Positions 33,852-46,279 are shown, counted from the stretch's first letter. The stretch: DNA of 64,000 nt from Blastocladiella emersonii ATCC 22665 (GCA_025594325.1 JANHCV010000003.1:2232001-2296000), one strand, 5' to 3'. Numbers and translations are program-made. Notes: a model not told the origin generated them from the sequence alone.

Positions 33852-36800
33852 ATGACGAAAAAGAAAGGAAAAGCTAATGGAACTCGCCGCAACGGCAACG
33901 CGAACGGCAAAGGCGCCAAGTCGGCTCGCTCGTGGCTGCCGCCCCTTTACGACGGCAAGGTGCGGCCGCCCCTGAGCTGCCTCGCGCGGATTGTCGACGA
34001 GCGGGCCGACGTCTACCGCCCGTACCGCGGCGTCCTGCCACGCAACCTCTTGCTTTATCACGACACCGTGCCCAAGGACGATGACGACGAGGAGGAGCTC
34101 GACGTCCTCGTCTGCGGCTGCGGCGACCTGCGCGACGTCATGCAGTCGCTCATCGACGCCCAGTCCAACGACTCGCATCGACCAATCCACTTCTTGCTCA
34201 ACGACATTCGTCCCGAGGTCCTTGCGCGCAACTTGCTTATCTTGCACGCCCTTTCGGAGCTGTACAAGGAAGAAGACGACGAATATGGGCTTGCCGCCCT
34301 CATGGGCCAGCTTTGGTACTCGTCCCTGCTCGAACCGGAAACCCGTGTGTTCTGGGACGACCAGATGCGGCAGTGCCTCGCCAAGGACTGGGTCAACTCT
34401 TCCGCCCAGCTCCGCGTTCTCGACGACGAGACGCAACGCGCGATTCGCCACTGCTGGCAGTCGTGGCTCAATGTCGACTGGACTGTCGAGACCCTGTTCG
34501 AGAAGCGGCGGACCTTCATGCAGTCGCACCCGGACCCCGCCGTTCGCGATGCCGATCCGGCGGCTACTACCAGCACGTACGTGCAGCGCATCAGGAAGGA
34601 TTTTGCTCCAAAAATGGGCTTCTCAAAGGCGGCCCAAGTCGCTTGCAAAGTTGAACGGTACGCGTCGACCAAAACCTACTTGGCCAACGACACGCCGCGC
34701 TCTTCGCTCGTTGTCAACCCAACCATGCTTCCCGTCCGCGCGGACGGCTCAGTCTACTACGCTTTGGACCCCAAGCTCTTCCCGTTTGAGTTGATGGAGT
34801 TGGATTTGGACCTTGACAAGTTTGACGACCAGCTCGTGTATGAACTCGACGCTTACGCGGCGTTTCTTGGCACGGCTTACGGCCCCAGCTCGGAACGGAC
34901 TTCCTCAATCACGTTTGCGACCAGCCACGCAGTGACCTTGATGGAGGAGCTCGCTGCTGATCCAGCCAAGCGCTTCGACGTCATCGATACGTTGAACCTG
35001 CAGGACTCGGTCGGTCTTCTCAGCCTTCTCGTCCATGGCTCGGTCCTCCTCAAGCCCGGCAGCTACCCGGAAAAGCAGTCGCTTCTGCTCACTTACACAA
35101 CGCGCATGGACCGGGTCTCAGATTCGCGCGACAAGTACCTCTCGACTGTCACTCGCCTTCCGCTCAAAGCTTTCCCAACCCTCTTTGGCCTCACCTTGCT
35201 CAAGTTTCCTGGCTACGGACACTGGTCCAACCTCCTGCAGTCATCGGCCTGGTCTGCTAGCCAGCTTGAGCACAAACGCTACCAGTACTTTACCTTTGCT
35301 CGGCTCCCCACGCCGAACGTTCCCATTGCTCTCAACGAGTCTGACTTGCTTCGCAATGCGCTTTGCAAGGCGCCTAACGTGAACTTGGTCCTCGTCGGTA
35401 CGGGATCGACCGCCTGTGATGTGCATCAACCTGTTACTCACAACAAATTATCATGTAGATCGTTCGTTCCATTCAAATGCGCTGCTTCCCAAGCTTCTTG
35501 CCTACGCTTTTGCTTCGGGGCGCCTGACGTGGATGGGCTCAACTCCGCATCAATCAACTGTGTGGCCCGCCATGGACAGCTTCCACCCCTTCACCGCCTC
35601 GGAGGACTACTCGTTCCTCTATGGCTTCCACGCCGATTCGGTCCCGCTTGAGCATTTCTGCCGCATAGAACTTACGGTCCAAGCAACAAACCTGAGTGGT
35701 GCCGAGGTCCCGCTGCCGTCCTTCCTCGTCATGGAGCTTGTTGCGGGGGCAGTTACCCATCGCCTCGACGCTCTTGTCGTTGAACCCGTTCCCGACAATC
35801 CGCAGCTTCTCCGCGTCGCTACCTACCTCCCCGCAGTCCCTTTCGCAAATTACCAAAACATGGGCGCCAAGGTCAGCGTGTACCGTGAGTACCTCGTGCG
35901 GGACGAGCACTCCGAGTCGCGCTCCGTCGTCAAGCGCGAGCTCATCAGCGGCGCGCAGCATGTCCCGCTTGACTCAATCACCGTCACCCGCGTTCCAACC
36001 GCTCCGCTGCACGCTTCGCTTCGCGGTACCATGCTTTTGAACGGGTCTTTAAACCAGGTTCCCAGTGGCTGGTCGCTTCCCGTGATGCGCGCCGTTGACC
36101 TCGAGGACGGTGTTAAGCTTGAGCTCGAGCTTCTGCCAGGCAAAGAGGCAGCAGAAATCCATGGCCGTCTCAAAGTGACGGTGCACATTGACCGTGGCGC
36201 CGTGACACTTTTCGTGGATGGCGTCGCCCAGACCATGCGTTTGCCCGCCCACGTCCAGATCGCTTCCTTGCAGGTTGACTGCGAGCACCGCCGCGTCACG
36301 CTCTCACTTGCTCAAATTCTTGCGCCGGCGCACACGCAGCTTGGACTTGTGCGCCCTCGTGTGCGGACGGACCTGGCCAGGATGTCTCACCCAAAATCGG
36401 TGCGAATGCAGATGGCGCTGGATCGGACCTTGGCGCTTGATCCTGAAATGCCACCCAACCCGCTCTACTTTGAGGCAAGCTTGGTTATGAGCTCGCTTCG
36501 TAACGTTTTTGAAATTTTCAAGCAGACCTTGCGTGTCTACTTGACCTGCGAGGGGAAACTGGTCGCGTTCCTCGTTTGGAACCGGCGGCACTACATTGTT
36601 CTGCCCGCGGGGCCCGGTCATGACTCGTCGCCCGCTGCAGAATGCAAGTGGTTTCACAACAACAGCCGCGGCCCAAACGACCCGTTCGATCTCTCGTTTT
36701 GCGGAATCTTGGGTGCCGTTGCCGAGTATGTTCATGACAACGGGTCCGACAAGACGGTCGGGACCTTGGACTTCCCCACTCGTCGGATGTTTTTCCACTT

Positions 36801-36972
36801 CTCTGAAGCTGTTGAGCTGTGCGTCGTTCCTGACACCGACGTCTTCGTCGGTCACGGCGACCACAACGCGGACGCCGATGATGACGAGTTTTTGATCTTC
36901 TCGCGCAAGTACACGCGCACAGTCATGCTTACGCCGCTCTTCCCGTGGGCGCCTATGCTCTCGTTCGCCTAG
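33852..36972 (+). CDS. DUF4470-family protein, copy A of a tandem trio, two exons
   Basis: Exon 1 is 33852-35397, exon 2 is 35459-36972, with a 61-nt phase-1 intron 35398-35458 (GTACG...GTAG). About 1019 residues. The start is placed at the lysine-rich MTKKKGKANG, shared with copy C. The DUF4470 region (about 60-150) has LDVLVCGCGDLRDV and LLNDIRPEVLARNLLILHAL; in this family the GxGDxR and NDxxPxVLARN blocks suggest a Rossmann, methyltransferase-like fold. Further family blocks are QRAIRHCWQSWLNVDW and RFDVIDTLNLQDSVGLLSLL (about 375-393), the latter typical of fungal DUF4470/MYND proteins. No MYND zinc finger is visible. The C-terminal half (exon 2) is unannotated but conserved in the three copies, ending in a hydrophobic WAPMLSFA. 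DUF4470 also occurs in the dynein assembly factor DNAAF3, but this full-length layout is the fungal type. Biochemical role unknown. Confidence 0.82.
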
Positions 36973-37356
36973 GCGTGACCCTGCTCCATTTTCTTTGTAT
37001 TGTTTGTCCTGTTCATTGTTCCGTAATTGAACTTTTTCTCTAATCCTATCGTCGCTGTCAAGTTTCGCCCAAAGGACATCGTTCACAGCGTGCCCCAGCG
37101 CGTTCGCTTGAAACCAAACTCATCTGCAAAACTCCCATCGAGCAACGTGGTTCTTGGTGAATATATGAATTTCGACTACAAATGCATGATGCCGAGCCAA
37201 GCTCAGGGTCCTGCGACGCGGTCCAGGACACGCGAGACAACTTGACGCGCCTGACAGCACCGCACGTGAGTGGCGCTTCCGCCTGACCTCCCAAGTCGGC
37301 GAGTGGGCCCTTCACTTCACGCCCCCTCCGTGTGATGCATTTCCCGTAACACCGCC

Positions 37357-40300
37357 ATGAAAACGAATGGAACTTGCGGCAATGGTCCGCCGCCAACGCC
37401 GCCATTGACTTGCCAGACGGCCATCAGTGACGAACGCTGCGAGGATTTTTCGCCTTTCCGGACCGTCCCTCCGCGGGATCTCTTGCTCTATCACCCGCCG
37501 CAACCGGCCTTTGGCTTCCTTCCCAACGGATTCTCTTACGACGTGCTTGTCTGCGGGTGCGGGGACCTGCGCAACGTCGAGCGGACCGTCAGCGACGCGC
37601 GGGCCAAGGGCACCACGGCCGGGATCCGCTTCCTGTTGAGCGACAAGCGTCCCGAAGTCATCGCGCGCAACTTGCTTATTTTGCACGCCATCTGCGACCC
37701 GGACTTGGATCGGCCGGAGGATGGCTTCGCGCGGTGCGTTGTCCAGCTCTGGTACTCGCTTCTCCTCGACCCGGACGTGCGCTCATTTTGGGACGCGCAA
37801 ATGCGCAAGTGCCTCGCTATCGAATGGTTCGACTCGTCGAGGAACCTGCGCGTCATGGATCCCGCAACCCTGACCGCCGTTCGCCAGTGTTGGCGGGCGT
37901 GGCTTTGCGTCGACTGGTCCGCCGAGAAACTATTTGAGGAGCGCAGCCAGTACTTGCGGTCCCATCCCGACCTGGCGGTCTCCGAGGCGAACGCGGCGTC
38001 GATTGCGGCCGACATTGTTGGTTGTGTGCAGGAACGCTTCGGGGCTTACCTCAAGCGCTTGCAAGCTGGGCGTGTGGCGTGCGCAACCAAACGGCACGCA
38101 CAGCACAACGTTCCGCTCGCTTCAGCGTGCACCCAGGAACCTGTCGCGATCAACCCGACCATGCTTCTTGTGCGTCCCGATCGCTCCGTTTATTATGCTC
38201 TCCAGCACGGCGTCTTGCCGTTTGAGTCGGTCGACTTTCGCGCGGATCTCGAGCTGCCCAAGGATGCCATGCTTCGCGAAGTTCGCGCGTGGATTGACAC
38301 GCTGTACGCGGCGTTTGGAACGAACACAACCCCGACCAATTCGATTTCCTTTGCCGTCGGCCACGCCGTGACGCTTATGGAGCTTCTCGCAGCAGTTCCG
38401 GAGCGACGCTTTGACGTCGTGGATACAGGCAAGCTGCAAGACTCCATTGGTCTTCTCAGCCTCCTCATCCACGGCTCCGTTCTCCTTAAGTCGGGCGACT
38501 ACCTGACCCGCCAGTCGCTCTTGCTCACGTACTCGACGCGCGTCAAGTCGGCCGAGGCTAGATCGCAAGACACTTACCTCGAACGCGTGACCGGCCTTCC
38601 ACTGCAGCTCTTTCCTACGCTATTTGGGGTCGACCTCCTCGAACGCGGCAGCAGCCATGACAGCCCTTGCTTGCACCTTCAGCCCTTTTCGTGGAGTATC
38701 GACCAGCTCAAGCAGCAGCGTTTCACCTCCTTCACTTTTCACCGGCTCCAGTCACCCACCGTACCCATTGCCTTGAAGGAGTCGCCGTTTCTTTATGATG
38801 CTCTCAAGACGCTGGCGTTCAAGTCGATGGAGCTTTCATTTGGTACAGTACCGCTTACCCACTCTTGCACACTTGCTCGCCGATGGCTTTAACTAACCAA
38901 CCCGCTTCACTTGCCTTTATAGATGCCCCGTCACGGATTGAATGCATGCTTCCTAAACTCATGGCTTTCGCGTCAGCCGCTGGCCGAATCGTCTGGTCGG
39001 GCTCTATGCCGTATTCGTTGCCAACCTGGCCGATCATGAACGACACGAGTCTCGTGGCAGCCGTTGGTAACGTTGCTTACATGTACGGCTTCCACCGCAA
39101 GGTCACGCTCAAGGAGCGGGACCAGCTCGACGATCTCTACCGCGTTGAGGTGATCATTCCCGCAACGGTCACTTGCGAATCACCCACGTCCATGCACGAG
39201 CGCCACCTCAGCTTTGAGCTTGTCGTTGGCGACTTTGCCCGCCAACTTCACGGCTTCGTCGTGGAGCCCTTCCAGCGGGATCCGCGTTTCGTGCGGGCCG
39301 CCATCTACTTTCCCGCCTTCATGATCGACAGCATTCCCCATGACGGCGAGATTCACGTTTACCGCGACAACATCTTGCTCCCGGATAGCACAAATGGGCT
39401 TTGCGAGCCCAAGGTCGAAAGCATTTTGATGGCGACCGAGTCAATCCACAAAATGATCGTCGGCAAGATTCCCGGCAACTCCTTCCATGCTGCCTTGCGT
39501 GGTGTGATCTGCTTGCGGCAGCAGGATTTGAGCACCAACTTCTGGTCGCTCCCTGTTGTTTCCGCTGCTGACCTTACGGGCAGGATCGAGCTTCTCTTGG
39601 CACTCCCGCCGGCCAAGGCGGCGGCTCAGTTTGCACTCACTCCCAAGGGTAACAAAAGCTTGCTCCGCGGCGCGGCGGCTTTCATGGTTGACGGGATTCA
39701 GCAACTCATGCGCCTACCGTCCCCCGTGCGCATCACCAAGGTCTTGGCTATGCGGAAGCAGGGACGCGTCAAGCTACTTCTCAAACGCATCCTCGCCGCG
39801 GGTGACCCAGCTGCCGGCGTCGTGCCGCCTGCCGTCGAAGTCGGCCGCTTTACCCAGCACTCGGCTTCGAGTGTGCCCATCCAGCTTGCTCTCTCGCGGG
39901 TCAGCGAGCTTCAGGCCACCACCTTTCACGACTTGGTACCCAGTGACGCGCATATCGGAGCAGAAAAGCTCATGATCGGACTGCGGCTCATCTTCATGTC
40001 ACTCTTTGAGCAACGTGCTGGATTGCTTGAAATCAAGTCCAGCGAGTCTTCCGCGGTGCTCGGCCTCATCATTCCCAACCAATGGGTGCTTGTTCCGCCC
40101 ATGGGGCCAGGAATGGACGCGACGCTTGGCCTCGAGTGCTACGCGACCTTCCCGTTGCAGACAGCCCTGCAAGCGGACGACCGTTCTGCCGCGGACCTGC
40201 TCAATTCAGCACGGGCTAACTTCACGTACGTCGCGGGTACAGGCCCTGCCGACTGGCCCAACGTCGCCGTCGTCAACATCAACGACCAGACTTGCGTTGA

Positions 40301-40463
40301 TCTTTACCACGCGTGGGCTAAGGCGGGAGCCCGAACCAAGCGCTGGTTGCCGCTGACCGACCCGCGTTTCGACCAAGAGTACTTTCGCAAGCTGCGTCTG
40401 CACCTGCATGACGTCCTGCTTCTGCCCGCGTTTCCTCTGATTTCGAAGGCCTCGATCGTCTGA
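37357..40463 (+). CDS. DUF4470-family protein, copy B of the tandem trio (most diverged), two exons
   Basis: Exon 1 is 37357-38842, exon 2 is 38923-40463, with an 80-nt phase-1 intron 38843-38922 (GTACA...ATAG) at the same site as in copies A and C. About 1008 residues. The N-terminus is shorter (MKTNGTCGNG) and lacks the Lys run. The DUF4470 core keeps YDVLVCGCGDLRNV and LLSDKRPEVIARNLLILHAI; later come VRQCWRAWLCVDWSAEKLFE and RFDVVDTGKLQDSIGLLSLL. In the C-terminal half MLPKLMAFASAAGRIVWSGS matches the block that follows the intron in A and C. It differs from A and C throughout, including replacement of the ND by SD in the second core motif, so it is the oldest or fastest-evolving copy. 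No stop or frameshift is present and the gene looks functional. Substrate and partner unknown. Confidence 0.82.
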
Positions 40464-40709
40464 TCGCCCTGAGATGTTCGTCGTCGCGTCTGTGCGTTTT
40501 GAACAAGTAATTGAGCTGGTGTATTTTTTTTTGTTGAATTGTTTTGCCTGTAAGCATAGCAGCGCTCGCTGCGAGGCTCGCCTGACCCGGAAACGCGTGA
40601 TGATAGCCGTGATCGAGGACGATGGGAGTGGCAGGTGGCTGGTGGTCTCTTCCTCGATCGTCAAGTTGCGACCGGACCTCGCTGTCGCTGTCTCGCACTT
40701 GATGAAAAC
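40464..40709. other. Short spacer with T9-GTTGAA motif between DUF4470 copies B and C
   Basis: Only 246 bp separate the stop of copy B from the start of copy C, so it must hold both the 3' end signals and the next promoter. A T9-GTTGAA motif lies at 40524-40538, 60 bp after the stop. The last bases before the ATG resemble the leader of copy A. Confidence 0.5.
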
Positions 40710-43700
40710 ATGGCAAAAAAGAAAGGGAAAGCTAATGGAACTCGCGGCAACGGCAGCGAGAAGCGGCCCGCATCGACATCCTCGACGCCTCCGCCCCTTT
40801 ACGAAGGCAAGGCGCGGCCGCCGCTGACTTGCCTCTCGCAATTCCGTGACGAGCGGGCCGATGTCTACCGCCCGTACCGCGGCACTTATCCTCGTAATCT
40901 CTTGCTTTATAATGCCACAACTTCAAACGGCGAAGACGACGAGAATGTGGTCAACGTCCTCGCCTGCGGCTGTGGCGACCTGCGCGACGTTGGGCACACG
41001 CTCGGCGACTTTTTGGCTTTTGACGAGCCTTTTCGGATTGAGTTTTTACTCAATGACATCCGCCCCGAGGTCCTTGCACGAAACTTGCTTATCATTCATG
41101 CTATTTCCGAGCTATACGACCCTGACGAGTGGGAGCCGCTTGCTACCCGCGTCGGCCAGCTTTGGTTCTCTCTCCTGCTCGACCCGGATGTGCGCGCCTT
41201 CTGGGAAGAACAGATGCGGCAGTGCCTCGCCAAGGACTGGGTCAACTCGTCCACCTCGTTCCGCGTTCTCGACGTCAAGACGCAGCGCGCGATTCGCCAC
41301 TGCTGGCAGTCGTGGCTCAAGGTCGACTGGTCTGTCGAGACTCTGCTTCAACGGCGACAGGCATTTATGCGATCGCACCCGGACCCCGCCATTCGCGATG
41401 CCGACCCAACGACGGCCGTCAGCGCTTACATGAACCGTGTGCAGCGGCGCTTCGGTAAATATTTAGGGCCCTCAAGTGCGGCCAGGACGACCTGCAAGGC
41501 CGAACGCTTTGCGGAGACCCATGCCTATTTCACCAGTGCTTCGCAACGGTCGCAGCTTGTTGTCAATTCGACTATGCTTCTCGTCCGCACAGACGGTTCG
41601 ACCTACTATGCCATCGATCCAAAGCTCTTCCCGTTCAACTCCATGGATATTTATGTCAACGAGGATTTTCTTGCGCCTGAGATGCTGGCTCAGGTTAATA
41701 GTTTCCTAGCGACTTTCGGCAGGGCCTGCGATCCCAACTCCGACTTTTCAGCCTCACTCACGTTCGCGGCTGGCCACGCGGTGACGCTCATGGAGGAGCT
41801 TGCGGCCGATCCCACCAAGCGCTTCGACGTCATCGACACGGCGAACCTGCAGGATTCGGTCGGCCTTCTCAGCCTTCTCGTCCACGGCTCGGTCCTCCTC
41901 AAGCCGGGCAACTACCCGTCGAAACAGTCGCTGATCCTCACGTACACGACTCGCATGGACCGGGTCTCGGATTCGCGCAACGAATACCTTGTGCAGACCA
42001 CGCGCCTTCCAGTCGCGACGCACGCGACGCTCCTCGGGCTTGGGCTTCTCGAACATCCCAGCGACGACCACTGGACCAATCTCCTGCAGCCCTTTGCGTG
42101 GTCCGTCGACCAAATTGAACATCAGCGCTACCAATACTTTACCTTTTACCGGCTCCCCACGCCGTCCTTCCCCGTTGCTCTCGAAGGCTCGACGCTTCTT
42201 CGAACCGCGCTCACTGCCCTTGACAAACGGGACAAATATTCCTCTGATAGTATGTCGCTCACACGGCATCTGACGGGTCTCGTTGCTAACAACTATGTTG
42301 CTGCGCCTTGCGTGGTTTGGGTGTAGATTCCGTGCTCCAAACGCGAACGAAATGTTCTCTCGCGCTGATTCCCAAGCTCATCGGGTTTGCGTTTGCATCT
42401 GGCCGGCTTACTTGGTTGGGCGCAGCTCCCCTCGACTCGACCACTTGGCCATTCATGGAGGGCTTCGAGTTGTTTCTGCATTCCTCGTTCTACGCGGACG
42501 CCTACGGCTTCAATGCACACCTGGGCAAGGGAGTTGTTGGCTCGCCCGACCACTTATGCCGACTCGAGCTGACGATCAAAAGCGGCGCTTTGCCGTTGTC
42601 GCGTCGGGTTGCTTCAGCCCTCTCACCGCCTTGGTACCTGGCCATGGCGATCAAGGTTCCAAGTAACTCGGGACCGGACTTCCACCGCTTAGATGGACTT
42701 GTTGTTGAGGAAGTTCCGGACGATCCGAGCCAGCTGCGCGTTGCCGCGTACCTCTCATCCAAAACGCTCAAGTCAATGCACAGCCTGGCCACAGTTGCCG
42801 TGTATCGCGAGCGCGTGACATGGCGCGGGGGCGAGCTTGGATCGGACGGGCAGCGAACTGGTCTCATTCCTGACGTGGAACGCGAACTCGTCAGCGGCAA
42901 GCGCGTGATGCTCAACTCGATCGCCGTGACCCGCGTCCCCGCCGACCACTTGCACGCCGCATTCCGCGGCGTCATTCAATTGCGAATGCCGGCGATTTCT
43001 CGTGACTGTTTGCTTCCAGTGATTCACGCTTTTGATCTCAACACTTGTATCAAGGTTGATCTCGAGCTTCCGCCTGGTACGGGGTCAGAGGCGGTTTGTT
43101 ATGGTTTTACCCGTGGCACTGTGACAGTTTTTCTTCACGGCGTCGCTCAGACCGTGCGGCTACCTTCGCATGTTCAGGTCGACAAGGTGCCGATCTCATA
43201 TGCGCTGAGTCGCGTCCGGCTGATTCTGCACCGCGTTCTTGTCCCAGCTCACAAGCAGCTCGGACTTGCACGCCCGCACGCGCTTGTGGGTCAGCGCACG
43301 GTGTACCCGCTGACTTCGACCCGCATGCAAATGGCGATTGATCGCGTCCTCGCGCTGCGACCTGATATGCAGGCTGATGGCCCATTCTACGCACCAAAGA
43401 TCATCCTCGGCACTTTTCAAATGATCTTCCAGTTCGCGTATGACGTGTCGCTCATGATTGTCACGTCCGACGACGGGATTTTGGGCCTACTTGTGCTTGA
43501 CCAGTACTCCCTGGTCCCGCCCACGGGTCCCGGCTTTGACGCGACGCCTGCCATCGACTGCTTTTGGGTGTACGACCACCGCCGCGACCCCGACGATCCG
43601 CACGACCCGGCTCTCTCGGCCCTCTTTGAAATGGCAGTCGAGGATTGCGCTGGGCTTGGCTTCAAAACGGGCGCGCTCTTCATGTCCAGTAACCGTGACT

Positions 43701-43870
43701 TTGACCTGTTTGTGGACGCAATGCGGGAGGAGGGTCTGGAGCGCGATACGGAGGTCCCCATGATGTACCCGCATTTCAGTCCCAGCATGCACGCCAAGCT
43801 TCGCCCGTACATGCACTGGGCGCTGGTTTTGCCGTGGTTCCCTTGGGCTCCACAGCTGTCCATCCCGTAA
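40710..43870 (+). CDS. DUF4470-family protein, copy C of the tandem trio, two exons
   Basis: Exon 1 is 40710-42249, exon 2 is 42327-43870, with a 77-nt phase-1 intron 42250-42326 (GTATG...TGTAG). About 1027 residues. It starts MAKKKGKANGTRGNG, nearly the same as copy A. Core motifs are VNVLACGCGDLRDV, LLNDIRPEVLARNLLIIHAI, RAIRHCWQSWLKVDWSVETL and RFDVIDTANLQDSVGLLSLL. The long first halves of A and C are clearly more alike than either is to B, which suggests A and C separated last although B lies between them. The second half has LIPKLIGFAFASGRLTWLGA directly after the intron and ends WFPWAPQLSIP, like copy A. A T12-GTTGAA motif follows the stop by 32 bp. Function unknown; see copy A for the fold inference. 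Confidence 0.82.
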
Positions 43871-43945
43871 GCACACGAGTTCCAGTTGTTTTGTTCTTCT
43901 AGTTTTTTTTTTTTGTTGAATTGTAATCGTAGTTTATATTTGTCG

Positions 43946-45886
43946 CTACTTTTGTTGCCGCTGAGCTCCGCCAAACGACACCTCGAGCGCCTCGGCGCGG
44001 TCGCGGAAGAGCGGGCACATGGCGGGCACGACGCGGACGGGCAACACGCACGAGAAGACGTCGACGTCAACCTGCGGCTCGCCGACGAGACACGCGGACC
44101 GCTCGTTGGCCGCGGAGAGCTTGAACTGCGACCGGTCGAGGTGCACGCGCGTGACGAGCTCGACGCGGAGGTGGTAGTTGAGGGAGACTACACCCGCGCG
44201 CGTAGATGATGTTGGGTGAGTGGAAACGCACGCGCGATGGAAGCGAGTGCGAGCGTACCGCCAGTGGTCGCGAGTGTCGGCGACACGGACTCAGGGACCA
44301 CAAGCTCGAACGGTAGCACCGCGAGCGACGTGACGTTCTCGTGCACGTGCGAAATGAGCTTGGTGGTCAGCGACTTGATCTGCTCGGGCGTGCGCGCGGC
44401 AACTGAGGACTCGACAAATTCGGACGACTCGAGAAAAATGGAGACCTAGCAGCGTGCGAAGTGTCAGTCACGCGTGATTCGGAGCTCGTGAAGCAGCGAA
44501 CCGTACCCGATGTGTCGCAATCGCCGCGTCCCGAAAGTCCACGACCCCCGTCAGCGTGTCGCCGAGTCGGAACAGCGTGCGGCGCAGCTTGAGCTTGGCG
44601 ACGCGGCCGTCCTCGCGAGCAATATCGAAAACGACTACACGTTGGCGCTCGAGCGGTTAGTGTGCCTTCAACGAAGCGAACTGCTACAGGAACGCGTACC
44701 GCTCGGCGAGCGAAGCACGAGCTCGTTGACCTTGCGCATCCAGCCGCCGTTGACGAAACGATCGACAAAGTCACCGCCGCTGATCCTGCTCGCGCCGCCG
44801 TCGTGCAAGTCCTCGTCGTCGTCGGGATCAATGGCGCAGGCATCGTCGAGCGACTTGAGAAAATCGACAATCTCCTCGTGACTGCGCGATGCGACGATCC
44901 CGGTCCGCGCGGGCGGCTCGGTGTCGCCGCCCTTGCCCGACGGACCGTCGGTGACTTTGGCGACGTCGCGAACCTGGACGACGGGCGCGAGCAGGTCGTA
45001 GCACGGCGCATGCCCGTCGTCCTCGAGCGCGGGGAACAGGCGGAACGGCGCCTGCACCGTGACGGGCGGGGTGGTGGGTGCGGCGACGACCTGGGCAACC
45101 GCGCGGTACGAGACGCGGAGCGCGCGGCCGCCGCGAAATGTGGGCGGGAGCTCGAGCGGGAGCAGGCACGAGTACGTGTAGCTCTTGGACTCGCCCGGCG
45201 CGAGCGTCAGGTTGACAAAGAGGACGGATTTCGCAGACACGAAGACGGGGTACTCTGGCGGAATCGGTGCAGCAGTCGAGTGAGGTTCGAGGGCGTGCAC
45301 GATAGTGCACCGAGTAGGTCATACCGTTTGGAGTAAACAAGGTGCCGAGTGTGGCGGCGTGCTTGCGCACCGACTGCAGCAGCGTGGGCTGAACAAACTG
45401 CGGGTCGATGGCGAACGCGCCGAGCAGCTGGACGCTGCCGAGGAACATGGTCACCGGTCCCGCATGCCTTGGCCGCGAAAAGGCCTTATTCGAAGATGAG
45501 TCGGACGAGACACCTGAGCCGGAAAGGGAGACCCTCCGCGACGAGGCGAGCGAGAAGAGCGAGCCCACGTCGGACAGGGGCATCGACGAAGTGGGCGAGC
45601 CCGACGTCGCGTAGGCGTTGCTGGACTGCGAACCGAACAGCGCGGTTGCGCTCGAGCTGCCCGTTGGGCTCACAACGTTGGCCTGCAGCGGCGCCGCACC
45701 GAGTCCCGGCCCCGCGTCGATCCGCGACTGGCTTGACGCGCTGCCAGCCACGGACGACTGAGAGCCATAGCCGTAGCCGTCGATTGCATCGGGTAGCGGG
45801 TTCGTCACGGTCACGGTCAGCGCGAGCTTCTCGCCCGCGAAGAAGACGCCGCGCTGGTCGAGGGTGACTGTCACGCGCAGCGGCAT
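43946..45886 (-). CDS. RGP1: Rgp1 homologue, subunit of the Ric1-Rgp1 exchange factor for Ypt6/Rab6, five exons
   Basis: Rgp1 is an arrestin-fold protein that with Ric1 activates the Golgi GTPase Ypt6/Rab6 for endosome-to-Golgi traffic. Exons: 45886-45325, 45254-44700, 44634-44507, 44445-44259, 44187-43946. Introns are 70, 65, 61 and 71 nt, phases 1, 1, 0 and 1, all GT...AG. Together they give an uninterrupted frame of about 557 residues. Diagnostic blocks: an arrestin-like N-terminus MPLRVTVTLDQRGVFFAGEK, a Ser-rich insert (about 30-125), NEYPVFVSAKSVLFVNLTLA, then the family hallmark ELPPTFRGGRALRVSYRAV followed by APFRLFP, next FRLGDTLTGVVDF, and the C-terminal arrestin strands SLNYHLRVELVTRVHLDRSQ. 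Length lies between human RGP1 (391) and yeast Rgp1 (663). The reading frame is spread over every minus-strand frame, so an intron-naive scan sees only fragments. Confidence 0.87.
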
Positions 45887-46207
45887 GGCTAGATGTCGTA
45901 GCCCAAAGGCAGATGCATCAAGTTTCGTAGGTGCGCAAGGGCGTTGGACCAGCAGGACGAGAGAGTGAGGTTCGGCAGCTGTGGCGGCCCGGGCGGCCCA
46001 GCGCGAGCTCTGGACGCGTCCGCATGGCACCGCCCGGTCACGTTTGGAGCAAAGTTGGCGAACGAGGACGCGGGGCGGACGTGGGGCGGCGCCAGCGTCG
46101 CTCCACGTCCGATTGGTCGTGTATGAAGATGGAGAGGCCCTTTCTTGACCTAACGCAGTCCTTTTGGACGCAAAAACGGAAGCGAGGGAGAGCTATAGGA
46201 CGGAAAA

Positions 46208-46279
46208 GGGGACAGCCGGGGTTCGAACCCGGGGTCTTCTGCACCCAAAGCAGACGCGGTACCGCTTCGCCACAGTCCC
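46208..46279 (-). tRNA. tRNA-Pro (anticodon UGG)
   Basis: A 72-nt cloverleaf on the minus strand. Acceptor arm 5' GGGACTG and 3' CTGTCCC with C as discriminator; D arm GCG/CGC with GG in the loop; anticodon stem TCTGC/GCAGA with loop TTTGGGT, anticodon TGG; variable loop of five; T arm CCGGG/CCCGG with loop TTCGAAC. Internal promoter boxes A (TGGCGAAGCGG) and B (GGTTCGAACCC) are present. A T4 run follows the 3' end directly (46207-46204), a normal Pol III stop. There is no intron. The acceptor stem has one T:T mismatch at pair 6:67, so either the stem tolerates it or the gene is slightly decayed. Confidence 0.92.

Noticed and set aside
36296-37086. Antisense frames under DUF4470 copy A
   Set aside because: They lack domains and overlap a strongly conserved sense gene with paralogues.
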